Shown here: piece after piece, positions 34,414 to 42,883 of the stretch
Layout of the letters: the number at the start of each line of letters is the position of its first letter
How positions within the stretch are numbered: the stretch's first letter is position 1
NCBI GenBank assembly: GCA_016700175.1
Contig: CP065003.1
Span: 878,001 to 942,000, forward strand
Direction of reading: 5' to 3'
Length of the DNA: 64,000 bases
Source of the DNA: Acidobacteriota bacterium
GTDB taxonomy: Bacteria > Acidobacteriota > Blastocatellia > Pyrinomonadales > Pyrinomonadaceae
Program-made: the position numbers and the translations under genes
The notes under the pieces: model-generated
What the model was told of the DNA's origin: nothing
The model's input: the letters and a program-made list of their open reading frames with translations, nothing else
Databases searched by the model: none

Positions 34414-36417
34414 ATGGCTTTTCTCGAATTTCAGCAAAAACTGACAGATGCCCTGCGCGCGTTCGCCGCCGAGGAACTGGGCGCCGACCTCGACCACATC
34501 GCCGCCGAGATCCCTCCGAAAACGGAGCTCGGAGATCTCGCGTTCCCGGTCGCGTTCGAGCTCGCGAAGGTACTCAAGCAGAAAACGGGCGAAAAGCAGA
34601 ACCCCAGGGCGCTGGCCGAGAAGATCGCGCCGATGCTAGAGTCGTTCGATTTTGTCGGAAAGGTCTCGATCGCCGGTCCCGGGTACATAAACGTCTATTA
34701 CGATCGAGCACGTTACCTTTCCCAAAGCGCAGGCCGCCCGGCGCTTGCCGACAAAGGCGGAGAAGGCGAAAAGATATGCGTCGAACACACCTCCGTCAAT
34801 CCGAACAAGGCGGCCCACATAGGACACGTCAGGAATTCGGTGCTGGGGGACACCTTCGTCCGGATCCTTCGCGCCGCGGGTCACACCGTCGAGATCCAGA
34901 ACTACATCGATAACACGGGCGTCCAGGTCGCGGACGTCGTAGTCGGGTTCATCCATCTGGAGAAGATGGACCTTGACACCATTAAAGCGCTCGACGCTCG
35001 GCTGAAAACAGAGGGCACATCATTCGATTATTACTGTTGGGACCTGTACACGAAGATCGGAATTGATTACCAGACCAACGAGTCGCTTACGGAAAAACGC
35101 GCCGAGACACTGCACCTGATCGAGGAGGGCGACAACGACGTGGCCGACCTCGCGGATTACGTCGCGACGCGCAACGTCGAATGCATCCTCGACACGATGG
35201 AAAGGCTTTCCATCCGGTACGATCTCCTGCCGAGAGAATCCGAGATACTCCACCTGCATTTCTGGGAAAAGGCCTTCACGATGATGAAGGAGCGTGAAGC
35301 GATCCGGCTTGAAACGGAGGGCAAGAACGCCGGCTGCTGGGTGATGCCCTTCGAATCGCACGAAGGATCGGACGAGCACGAAACGGACAAGATACTCGTC
35401 CGCTCGAACGGGACTGTCACGTACACCGGAAAGGACATCGCCTACCAGATGTGGAAGCTCGGCCTTCTTGGGATGGATTTCAAGTACAGGCATTTCTCGA
35501 CGTACGGGAACGGTCAGGACGTCTGGATCACGACCTCCCGGGATGTTGCGGCAGACAAGCCCGTACCGGAGTTCGGACACGCTTCGAAGGTCTATAACGT
35601 CATCGACACCCGCCAGTCCTATCCCCAGGAGGTCGTCAAGAAAGGCGTCGCGCTCATCTTCCCGGAGAAAGGCGAGGAAGCGAGCGTCCATCTGAACTAC
35701 GAGATGGTCGCGCTTTCGCCTTCGGCGGCGGAAGAGCTCGGATTCTTCCTCACGGACGAAGACCGCTCGCGCTCGTTCGTCGAGATGTCGGGCCGAAAGG
35801 GGCTTGGAGTGAAAGCGGACGACCTGATCGACCGCCTCGAAAGGGATGCTTTCGCCGAAGTGCAAAAGAGGCATTCTGAAATCACGGACGAAGAGAAAGC
35901 CTCGATCGCGCATGAGATCGCCGTCGGCGCGCTCCGGTACTTCCTTCTGAAGTTCACAAAGAACACGGTCGTTATCTTCGACTTCAAGGAGGCGCTCTCC
36001 TTCGAAGGAGAAACTGGCGTCTACTGCCAGTATACGGCTGTGAGGGCGAACTCGATCTTCCGGAAGCTCGAAGAGAACGCAGTCACGGCTGCGGCCGAGA
36101 CGATCGCCGCCGATCTGCAAGGCGTCTCTAGGGTGCTGGAAGGCGACGAAGGCGACGGGATATGGGCCGTCGCGGCCCTCGCGGCGAGGCTCGAAGAAAC
36201 GATCGCTCAGTCGGTCGCCTCCGCCGAACCGGCGACGCTTGCACGGTACACTTTCAACCTCTCGAAGGCATTCAACCTTTTCTACCACCATCACAGGATC
36301 ATCGACGAGGAGGACGAGGTAAAAAGGGCGGTCTTGATCGCTGTGGCCGATTCAGCGAGAAGCGCTTTGACCGAGGCGCTCGCGACCTTGGGGATCAAAG
36401 TTCCGGACCGGATGTGA
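34414..36417 (+). CDS. argS: Arginyl-tRNA synthetase
   Basis: This 667-residue class I synthetase has an N-terminal Add1-type tRNA-binding domain (~1-110). The HIGH-type motif is HIGH itself in NPNKAAHIGHVRNSVLGD, the KMSKS-equivalent loop is MSGRKGLGVKADDL, and a C-terminal DALR anticodon-binding domain follows (YCQYTAVRANSIFRKL...LSKAFNLFYHHHRI). It is longer than the usual 550-590 residues, mainly through insertions in the catalytic region. The ATG at 34414 starts the N-domain; upstream codons in frame are intergenic. The trp promoter begins only nine bases past its stop. Confidence 0.94.
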   Translation: MAFLEFQQKLTDALRAFAAEELGADLDHIAAEIPPKTELGDLAFPVAFELAKVLKQKTGEKQNPRALAEKIAPMLESFDFVGKVSIAGPGYINVYYDRARYLSQSAGRPALADKGGEGEKICVEHTSVNPNKAAHIGHVRNSVLGDTFVRILRAAGHTVEIQNYIDNTGVQVADVVVGFIHLEKMDLDTIKALDARLKTEGTSFDYYCWDLYTKIGIDYQTNESLTEKRAETLHLIEEGDNDVADLADYVATRNVECILDTMERLSIRYDLLPRESEILHLHFWEKAFTMMKEREAIRLETEGKNAGCWVMPFESHEGSDEHETDKILVRSNGTVTYTGKDIAYQMWKLGLLGMDFKYRHFSTYGNGQDVWITTSRDVAADKPVPEFGHASKVYNVIDTRQSYPQEVVKKGVALIFPEKGEEASVHLNYEMVALSPSAAEELGFFLTDEDRSRSFVEMSGRKGLGVKADDLIDRLERDAFAEVQKRHSEITDEEKASIAHEIAVGALRYFLLKFTKNTVVIFDFKEALSFEGETGVYCQYTAVRANSIFRKLEENAVTAAAETIAADLQGVSRVLEGDEGDGIWAVAALAARLEETIAQSVASAEPATLARYTFNLSKAFNLFYHHHRIIDEEDEVKRAVLIAVADSARSALTEALATLGIKVPDRM

Positions 36418-36425
36418 CTTCAGGA

Positions 36426-36455
36426 TTGACAGTTTCGCTCCGCGTCTGTTAACAA
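36426..36455 (+). promoter_or_regulatory. Predicted trp promoter (-35 TTGACA, extended -10)
   Basis: A perfect TTGACA (36426-36431), then 18 bases, then TGT-TAACAA (-10 hexamer 36450-36455 preceded by TG). Transcription would start near 36462, leaving the trpL ATG at 36464 almost leaderless. The string TTGACAGTTTC is shared with the region upstream of the DAHP synthase gene. Confidence 0.55.
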
Positions 36456-36463
36456 TACTTGCA

Positions 36464-36562
36464 ATGAATTTCACTCAGCAGAGAGTTCACATTTTCGGCG
36501 GATGGCTTTGGCACTGGGCCTTGAAGCATTCGATGGTGACTCCTGTCCCGCCGGCCGGGTAA
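36464..36562 (+). CDS. trpL: trp operon leader peptide (attenuator peptide)
   Basis: A 32-codon frame reads MNFTQQRVHIFGG, then Trp-Leu-Trp-His-Trp (codons TGG at 36503, 36509 and 36515), then ALKHSMVTPVPPAG and TAA. Three Trp in five codons just ahead of a terminator upstream of trpE is the hallmark of a ribosome-stalling leader peptide: when charged tRNA-Trp is scarce the ribosome halts here. No Shine-Dalgarno sequence is seen, in line with a start site a few bases upstream. It is too short for routine gene calling. Confidence 0.88.
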   Translation: MNFTQQRVHIFGGWLWHWALKHSMVTPVPPAG

Positions 36563-36621
36563 AGGACGGTACAAGTTTCTGAAAAGAAAACGCCATCGGG
36601 AGATCTCGATGGTGTTTTTTT
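36496..36621 (+). promoter_or_regulatory. trp attenuator: competing antiterminator and terminator hairpins
   Basis: Segment 3, CGCCATCG (36591-36598), can pair with two identical copies of CGATGGTG: segment 2 at 36531-36538 (antiterminator) or segment 4 at 36607-36614 (terminator). The terminator stem extends to AAAACGCCATCG (36587-36598) with CGATGGTGTTTT, loop GGAGATCT, and a seven-T tract (36615-36621). Segments 1 and 2 can also pair (CGGCGG 36496-36501 with CCGCCG 36548-36553). Segment 2 lies 14 bases past the last Trp codon, so a stalled ribosome would leave it free and a moving ribosome would cover it. Confidence 0.88.
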
Positions 36622-36625
36622 GTTT

Positions 36626-38170
36626 ATGGACACAGCAGCTCAAGCACAGGTCGACGAACTGGCGGCCTATTTCGGCAACGCCGACATAGTGCCCGTGATC
36701 ACGCAACTTCCGGGGGACCTTCTGACCCCGGTCGCGGCTTACTGCGCGCTTGCCGGCCGATCACAAAGGTCCTTTCTGTTCGAGTCGGTCGAAGGAGGCG
36801 AACACCTTGCGAGATATTCCTTCATCGGCTCGGATCCGGAATTCACGGTTAGGGACACTTCGGAAGGGCTGGCCGTCTCGCGTAAAGGCGGAACGGATCG
36901 TAAGGAAGGTTCCGTGCTCGAGTTTCTGAAGGCCGCCCTGCCCCAAAAGAAGGTTGCGCCGATCGAAGGCCTTCCCTCCTTCCTGGGGGGCGCGGTCGGA
37001 TTCCTTGACTACGCGGTCTCGAGACAGGTGGAGCCGGTCCTGGCGAAGAACGGGTCCGGAAAACCGGGCGCCTGCGGATCCGAGTTCATGTTCTTCAGGC
37101 ATATCGTCGCCTTTGACCACGTTCGGCAGACGATCAACATCATCTCGCTCGTTTTTGCCGACGAATCGGCTGACGACGCCGCTCAGTTCCGTGAAACCAT
37201 CAAGGATGCGCTTGTTCGCAACCGGACCACTGCCGATCGTCTCGCGGCCTTCAGGGCATCGCCGGGTGCGGGTCCCCGGGACTCTCAGCCGGATGCCTCG
37301 TTCCGTTCTAACTTCTCAAGGAACGATTTCGAAGCCTCCGTCGGAACGATCAAGGAAATGATATCGGCGGGCGAATGCTACCAGGTAGTACTGTCCCAGT
37401 GCTTTTCGCGCGAGACATCCGCCTCGCCGATCGAGATCTACAGAGCGATCCGTTCGGTGAATCCTTCGCCGTATATGTTCCTCGTCGATTTCGGCGAACG
37501 CGCCGTGATCGGCGCATCGCCCGAAATGCTTTTGCGGTGCAGGGACCGCCGCCTCGAATACAGGCCGATCGCGGGGACAAGGCCGCGCGGGAAAGACGCG
37601 GAAGAAGATGCCGCTCTCGCGGTCGAGATGCTCGCCGACGAAAAAGAACTCGCGGAGCACAGAATGCTAGTCGATCTGGGGAGGAACGACCTGGGTCGCG
37701 TCGCCGAGTTCGGCACCGTGAAGATCGACGAGTTGATGAGCGTCGAGAAGTTCTCGCACGTCCAGCACATCGTAAGCGCGATCTCAGCCAAACTGAGGGC
37801 CGATCTGGACGGTTACGACGCTCTTGCCGCCTGTTTCCCCGCAGGAACGGTGACCGGCACCCCGAAGGTCCGGGCAATGCAGATAATTTCCGACCTTGAG
37901 CCGACCGAGCGCGGTGTCTATTCCGGGGCCGTCGGATATTTCGACCACCAGGGAAACATCGACACCTGCATCGCGATCCGAACGGTTCATCTTGAGGCGA
38001 GCATCGCGAAAATTCAGGCCGGGGCGGGGATCGTCGCCGATTCGGTCCCCTCAAAGGAGTTCGAAGAGACCGAACACAAGGCCGCCGCGCTGATGCGGGC
38101 TATCGAGCTGGCGGAATCGGGCCGGTTCTCGATCGGAACCGGTTCGATAACCAAGGAGGGCTCGGCCTGA
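36626..38170 (+). CDS. trpE: Anthranilate synthase component I
   Basis: This 514-residue enzyme converts chorismate plus ammonia to anthranilate. The N-terminal region has the Trp feedback-binding segment (RSFLFESVEGGEHLARYSFIG). The chorismate-binding core follows: GASPEMLLRCRDR, RPIAGTRPRGKD, EKELAEHRMLVDLGRNDLGRVA, FPAGTVTGTPKVRAMQII and AGAGIVADSVPSKEFEET. The ATG sits four bases after the attenuator's T tract with no Shine-Dalgarno sequence. No trpG (glutamine amidotransferase) lies in the operon, so ammonia must come from a TrpG/PabA encoded elsewhere. It overlaps trpD by one base. Confidence 0.94.
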   Translation: MDTAAQAQVDELAAYFGNADIVPVITQLPGDLLTPVAAYCALAGRSQRSFLFESVEGGEHLARYSFIGSDPEFTVRDTSEGLAVSRKGGTDRKEGSVLEFLKAALPQKKVAPIEGLPSFLGGAVGFLDYAVSRQVEPVLAKNGSGKPGACGSEFMFFRHIVAFDHVRQTINIISLVFADESADDAAQFRETIKDALVRNRTTADRLAAFRASPGAGPRDSQPDASFRSNFSRNDFEASVGTIKEMISAGECYQVVLSQCFSRETSASPIEIYRAIRSVNPSPYMFLVDFGERAVIGASPEMLLRCRDRRLEYRPIAGTRPRGKDAEEDAALAVEMLADEKELAEHRMLVDLGRNDLGRVAEFGTVKIDELMSVEKFSHVQHIVSAISAKLRADLDGYDALAACFPAGTVTGTPKVRAMQIISDLEPTERGVYSGAVGYFDHQGNIDTCIAIRTVHLEASIAKIQAGAGIVADSVPSKEFEETEHKAAALMRAIELAESGRFSIGTGSITKEGSA

Positions 38171-39204
38171 TGCTGCAAAAAAATGAAAAGACCCGTTTCG
38201 TTGAGTTGAGCGCGAAGATCGAGTCCGGGATCGACCTGAATAACGTTGAAGCCTCGTCGCTATTCGGTTTCTTGCGCACCGAATCCGATGTGGCGCGGCT
38301 GACCTCGCTTCTCGAAGCGTGGATCAGAAAGGGATATTCGGTCGAGGAGATCGCTTCGTGCGCCGGCGTGCTCAGACGCGAGGTGCGAAGGGTCGAATGC
38401 TCCCACGAGGTCTTCATCGACGTGGTCGGCACGGGCGGAAGCCGCTCGAAAACTTTCAATGTGTCGACCGCTGCCGCTTTTGCCGTTTCAGGGGCGGGCC
38501 TGCCCGTGGCCAAGCACGGCAACCGGGCGGCGTCGAGCAGGACAGGGAGCGCCGATGCCATCGCGGAACTCGGTATAGAGCTGTCAGCGAGCGCCGACAC
38601 CGCGGCGCGGTCATTGGAAAAGCACGCGATCTGCTTTATGTTCGCGCCCCATTTTCACAATCTCACGAAAGAACTGGCCGAAGCGCGGCGCGCTGTCGGA
38701 AGGCCCACGATATTCAATCTGCTTGGCCCGGCGGCGAACCCTGCCGGGGCGCCCTTCCAGCTGATCGGGATCTGGGACGGATCGAAAGCGCGTGAGTACG
38801 GCGAGGCTCTCCGAAAGCTCGGGACGAAGCGGACGTGGATAGTTCACGGTAAGGACGGCCTGGATGAGATCACCCTGAATGGTGCTACTACGGTTACGGA
38901 AGTCACTGAGAACGGGATCGACGAGTTCGAGATATCTCCTTCGGACTTTGGCCTGAGGGAAGCATCGATCGACGGACTGAGCGTAAGAACGCCCTCGGAA
39001 AGCGTTGACGTGATCCTCGAAGTCCTGAACTGTTACGATGACGGTCCCGCCCGGGATCTTGTGGCTATGAACGCGGGCGCTGCACTCTATATCGCGGGGC
39101 TTGCGGACGACCTGAAGGATGGACTTGCAATGGCTGAGGAGAGCATCGACAGCGGCGAAGCGCTGGAGAAGCTTCGATTGCTTGCCGAGGAGGCGAGGAA
39201 ATGA
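38170..39204 (+). CDS. trpD: Anthranilate phosphoribosyltransferase
   Basis: This 344-residue enzyme joins anthranilate to PRPP. The PRPP-binding VVGTGGSRSKTFNVSTAAA loop, KHGNRAASSRTGSADA and FNLLGPAANPA are intact. The start overlaps the trpE stop (TGATG) and the stop overlaps the trpC start (ATGA), so the operon is translationally coupled. Confidence 0.95.
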   Translation: MLQKNEKTRFVELSAKIESGIDLNNVEASSLFGFLRTESDVARLTSLLEAWIRKGYSVEEIASCAGVLRREVRRVECSHEVFIDVVGTGGSRSKTFNVSTAAAFAVSGAGLPVAKHGNRAASSRTGSADAIAELGIELSASADTAARSLEKHAICFMFAPHFHNLTKELAEARRAVGRPTIFNLLGPAANPAGAPFQLIGIWDGSKAREYGEALRKLGTKRTWIVHGKDGLDEITLNGATTVTEVTENGIDEFEISPSDFGLREASIDGLSVRTPSESVDVILEVLNCYDDGPARDLVAMNAGAALYIAGLADDLKDGLAMAEESIDSGEALEKLRLLAEEARK

Positions 39205-40016
39205 ACGAGAGGCCGTCGATCCTGAAAAAGATCTTCGAAGTAAGACGACGCAGGGTTGAAGAGGCAAAGGCCGCGCGGTCTCCCGAGGAGCTTCGGTCAT
39301 TCCGCGACATCGCTTTCGGGATCGCTGCCGAGTCAGCACCAAGCCGCTTTTCGGATGCGGTCCGGAGGAAAGACCGCGTCAACATCATCGCGGAATTCAA
39401 ACGGGCTTCGCCTTCGAAGGGAATTATCAACGCCGATGCGGACCCTGCCCGGAAAGCGTCCGAATATGCAAAAGCGGGGGCGGCGGCGGTGTCGGTCCTT
39501 ACCGAGGAAGATCATTTTATGGGAAGCATCGACGATCTCGATTCGGTGCGCTGGTCCGTTTCCCTGCCGATACTAAGAAAAGACTTCATTTTTGATCCGT
39601 TCCAGATCTATGAATCCAGGATCATCGGCGCGGACGCCGTCCTTCTGATCGCGGCGATGCTTGACGACGGGGAGCTTGCCGAACTGATGGAGATCGTGGC
39701 CTTGCTCGCGCTCGACGCGCTGGTGGAGGTTCACGACAAGGCCGAGCTGGACCGGGCCGAGGCCCTCGGGGCGAAGCTGATCGGAGTCAATAACCGGGAC
39801 CTGAACACATTCGGCGTCTCGCTGGATCATTCGAGGGAACTGATACGCTTTAAGCCGGACGGCTCGTTGATGATCAGCGAAAGCGGGATAAGCTCTCCGG
39901 ACGAGATCGAGGAACTCAGAGGGCTCGGGTTTGACGGCTTCCTGATCGGAGAGGCACTAATGAACACAGAGGGAGACAGGATGAACAATATTCTCTCAGT
40001 TCTCACTGACCGATGA
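39201..40016 (+). CDS. trpC: Indole-3-glycerol phosphate synthase
   Basis: This 271-residue beta/alpha barrel closes the indole ring of CdRP. Catalytic Glu and Lys in IIAEFKRASPSKG, LRKDFIFD, LVEVHDKAEL, GVNNRDLNTF and ISESGIS are all present. It is monofunctional; TrpF is fused to the next gene's product instead. It overlaps trpD by four bases. Confidence 0.95.
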   Translation: MNERPSILKKIFEVRRRRVEEAKAARSPEELRSFRDIAFGIAAESAPSRFSDAVRRKDRVNIIAEFKRASPSKGIINADADPARKASEYAKAGAAAVSVLTEEDHFMGSIDDLDSVRWSVSLPILRKDFIFDPFQIYESRIIGADAVLLIAAMLDDGELAELMEIVALLALDALVEVHDKAELDRAEALGAKLIGVNNRDLNTFGVSLDHSRELIRFKPDGSLMISESGISSPDEIEELRGLGFDGFLIGEALMNTEGDRMNNILSVLTDR

Positions 40017-40026
40017 TCGTTGACCA

Positions 40027-41910
40027 ATGGGCATTGTAAAGATCAAAATTTGCGGAATCACAAACGTTCAAGACGCGCTCGCCGCTGCCGAGTACGGCGC
40101 GCACGAACTCGGCTTTAATTTTTATCCGGAAAGCAAAAGGTATGTGGATCCCGATCTCGCCCGCGGGATCTCGGCTCAACTTCCTGCCAATATCCGCAGA
40201 ATAGGCGTTTTTGTGAATGAAGCCCCTGACAAGATCGCTTCGATCGCGTCAGAAGTGCCGCTCGACGCGATCCAGCTGCACGGGAACGAGGACAGCGAGA
40301 CCTGCTCGAAGGTCGCGGAAATGACCGGCCTGCCGGTGATCAAGGCCTTCAGGATCCCGAAAGACGCGAACGAGATCTCCTTGCCGGATTTCGGAACGAA
40401 TTCGATCCTCCTCGACACGCACTCGGAAAACGCATTCGGGGGAACCGGCGAATCCTTCGAATGGAGCCTCTCGAAAGAGATCTTTCGCGAACACGAGAAG
40501 ATCTATCTCGCGGGCGGGCTTGCGCCCGGAAACGTCGCGGAGGCGATTCGGACCCTCAGGCCTTTCGCGGTCGACGTATGCAGCGGAATCGAGTCCTCTC
40601 CCGGTAAGAAGGACCACGACAAGATGCGAAATTTCATTGAAGAAGCTCGGCGAGAGGATGGCCGCGGAAAGCGATGCTCGAAAGCAGTTTCGGAGCCCGA
40701 CGAGTTCGGTTACTTCGGTGCGTTTGGCGGCCGGTTCGTCCCCGAAACATTGGTCGCCCCTCTGGATGAGCTCACGGCCGCGTACGCCGAAGCGCGAAAC
40801 GATGCTGGGTTCAAAGCGGAGTTTGAGGAATTCCTTCGCGACTATTGCGGGCGCCCAACTCCTCTCTACTTCGCCAGGCGGCTTTCCCAAAAGTGCGGAG
40901 GCGCGAAGATCTACCTGAAACGAGAGGACCTGAATCACACCGGCGCACACAAGATAAACAACGCCGTCGGGCAGGCCCTGCTCGCCCGGCGTATGGGGAA
41001 AACGCGGATCATTGCGGAGACGGGCGCGGGGCAGCACGGCGTAGCGACCGCAACGGTCTGCGCATTGTTCGGTTTCGATTGCGTGATCTACATGGGCACG
41101 GAAGACATGCGGCGGCAGGCGCTGAACGTCTACCGTATGGAGCTTCTGGGTGCTGAGGTGCGCGGCGTCGATTCCGGATCCAGGACGCTGAAGGACGCGA
41201 TCAACGAAGCGCTTCGAGACTGGGTCACAAATGTCGAAGACACGCATTACCTCCTCGGATCGGCTCTCGGGCCGCATCCGTATCCGCTGATGGTCAGGAA
41301 TTTCCAAAGCGTGATCGGGACAGAGGCACGCCAACAGATCCTCGGCAAGGAGGGGAAGCTTCCCGATCTTCTCATCGCCTGTGTCGGCGGCGGCTCGAAC
41401 TCAATCGGCCTGTTCCATCCGTTTCTAGCGGACGAAGGCGTCAGGATGACCGGAGTCGAGGCGGGAGGTTCGGGAAACAAGCTGGGACAGCACGCCGCAA
41501 GGTTCGACCCGGTCTCCGGGGGTCGGGTAGGAGTCTTGCAGGGCACAAAGAGCTACATCCTGCAGGACGACAACGGCCAGATCGCTCCGACCCACTCTGT
41601 TTCGGCAGGGCTCGATTACGCCTCCATAGGACCTGAGCACGCGTTCCTGCACGACTCCGGCCGAATATCGTACGCATCGGCCACCGACGAAGAGGCGCTT
41701 GAGGCGTTTCACCTGCTCTCGAGCCTCGAAGGGATCATTCCGGCGCTTGAAAGCGCTCACGCTGTCGCCCACTGCCTCAAGGCAGCATCGTCGATGAGCG
41801 GCGACGAGATCATCGTTCTGAATCTTTCAGGGCGCGGCGACAAGGATGTCCGGACGGTGGCGGAAGCGTCGGGAGATTCCGACAAACTTGCGGAGGAAGA
41901 ACGTCGATGA
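40027..41910 (+). CDS. Bifunctional TrpF-TrpB fusion: phosphoribosylanthranilate isomerase / tryptophan synthase beta
   Basis: This is a 627-residue fusion. Residues 1-210 are TrpF (IKICGIT, VQLHGNED-like IQLHGNED, LDTHSENAFGGTGESFEW, LAGGLAPGNVAEAI, VDVCSGIESSPGKKD). After a ~15-residue linker, residues ~225-620 are TrpB (FGYFGAFGGRFVPETL, PLP-lysine motif NHTGAHKINNAVGQA, ETGAGQHGVATA, CVGGGSNSIG). The domains catalyse non-consecutive steps (3 and the last). The ATG lies inside a dispersed TTGACCAATGGGCATTG repeat ten bases after trpC. trpA overlaps by four bases. Confidence 0.94.
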   Translation: MGIVKIKICGITNVQDALAAAEYGAHELGFNFYPESKRYVDPDLARGISAQLPANIRRIGVFVNEAPDKIASIASEVPLDAIQLHGNEDSETCSKVAEMTGLPVIKAFRIPKDANEISLPDFGTNSILLDTHSENAFGGTGESFEWSLSKEIFREHEKIYLAGGLAPGNVAEAIRTLRPFAVDVCSGIESSPGKKDHDKMRNFIEEARREDGRGKRCSKAVSEPDEFGYFGAFGGRFVPETLVAPLDELTAAYAEARNDAGFKAEFEEFLRDYCGRPTPLYFARRLSQKCGGAKIYLKREDLNHTGAHKINNAVGQALLARRMGKTRIIAETGAGQHGVATATVCALFGFDCVIYMGTEDMRRQALNVYRMELLGAEVRGVDSGSRTLKDAINEALRDWVTNVEDTHYLLGSALGPHPYPLMVRNFQSVIGTEARQQILGKEGKLPDLLIACVGGGSNSIGLFHPFLADEGVRMTGVEAGGSGNKLGQHAARFDPVSGGRVGVLQGTKSYILQDDNGQIAPTHSVSAGLDYASIGPEHAFLHDSGRISYASATDEEALEAFHLLSSLEGIIPALESAHAVAHCLKAASSMSGDEIIVLNLSGRGDKDVRTVAEASGDSDKLAEEERR

Positions 41911-42740
41911 GCGGCCGAATAGAGAAAGCGTTCAGGGACCTTTCGAAAAACGGCGAGAAGGGGTTCATTCCGTTTATCACGGCGGGAGATCCCAGCCTCA
42001 AAGCGACAGAAGAACTGATCGTGCTGCTGGCGGAGCTTGGTTCTACGGTGATCGAGCTCGGAGTTCCATTCACCGACCCTATGGCTGACGGCCCGGTGAT
42101 CCAAAGATCATCCCAGAGGGCGCTTGAAAGGGGCGAAGCCGATATCCGGTCGATCCTTATGACCGTCGAACGCGTGCGGAAGAGGACCGACGTTCCGATC
42201 GTTCTTTTCGGGTATATGAACCCGTTCTTCGCTTACGGGATCAAGGCCGTTCTAAAGGACGCCGCGCGATCGGGCGCCGACGGTTTTCTGATCACGGACC
42301 TGATCGACGCCGAATTCGCGGATTTGTCGAGGCTTGCCGCTGACAATGGGCTGGACCTGATCTCGCTTGTGGCGCCCACGACTACCGACGAAAGGATAAG
42401 GAAGATCTCGGAGAACGCTCGGGGATTCATTTACGCTGTATCCAGAACCGGCGTCACCGGCAAGGGGTCCGAGATCCGCGGGTCGGCGGAAAAGCTTGTC
42501 AAACGGCTCCGTGCCGTGACCGAGTTGCCGGTGGCCGTCGGGTTTGGAATTGGCTCCCGTGAGCAGGTCGAGGATGTGCTGGAGTTTGCAGACGCGGCTG
42601 TCGTAGGTTCCGCGATCGTAAAAGTGATAGAGGAAACAGGGCCCTTTGGTGACGCGGTATCCCGGGTCGAAAGCTTTGTAAAAGAGTTACTCCGGAAGAC
42701 CGAAGCGTCCGAGAAGAATGGCAGGGGATTTGCACCCTAG
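41907..42740 (+). CDS. trpA: Tryptophan synthase alpha subunit
   Basis: This 277-residue barrel cleaves indole-3-glycerol phosphate to indole, which is channelled to the TrpB half of the upstream fusion protein. Catalytic Glu and Asp lie in IELGVPFTDPMADGPVIQ; also present are LFGYMNPFFAYG, APTTTDERI, YAVSRTGVTG and GFGIGSREQ. It overlaps the trpFB stop by ATGA, consistent with stoichiometric synthesis. Confidence 0.95.
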   Translation: MSGRIEKAFRDLSKNGEKGFIPFITAGDPSLKATEELIVLLAELGSTVIELGVPFTDPMADGPVIQRSSQRALERGEADIRSILMTVERVRKRTDVPIVLFGYMNPFFAYGIKAVLKDAARSGADGFLITDLIDAEFADLSRLAADNGLDLISLVAPTTTDERIRKISENARGFIYAVSRTGVTGKGSEIRGSAEKLVKRLRAVTELPVAVGFGIGSREQVEDVLEFADAAVVGSAIVKVIEETGPFGDAVSRVESFVKELLRKTEASEKNGRGFAP

Positions 42741-42747
42741 CCTGTTG

Positions 42748-42776
42748 TTGACAGTTTCTTGGAAACAAGCCGTAAA
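42748..42776 (+). promoter_or_regulatory. Possible promoter for the DAHP synthase gene
   Basis: TTGACA (42748-42753), a 17-base spacer and a weak -10 (CGTAAA/GTAAAA). It shares TTGACAGTTTC with the trp promoter. The remaining spacer to 42883 contains no leader peptide start that I can find. Confidence 0.35.
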
Positions 42777-42883
42777 AACGGCGCCTCTGATTCGCAGGCT
42801 GCAGGGCACAAGTCGCAGTTTGCAAAAGCGGGCCGCAAAACTTAATCTCAAATACTTGCCCAGGGCAGGTACTCTTAAAAGTT

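Noticed and set aside
42777..42883. A second leader peptide or attenuator before DAHP synthase
   Set aside because: No start codon with an aromatic-rich frame and no terminator hairpin with a T tract could be found.
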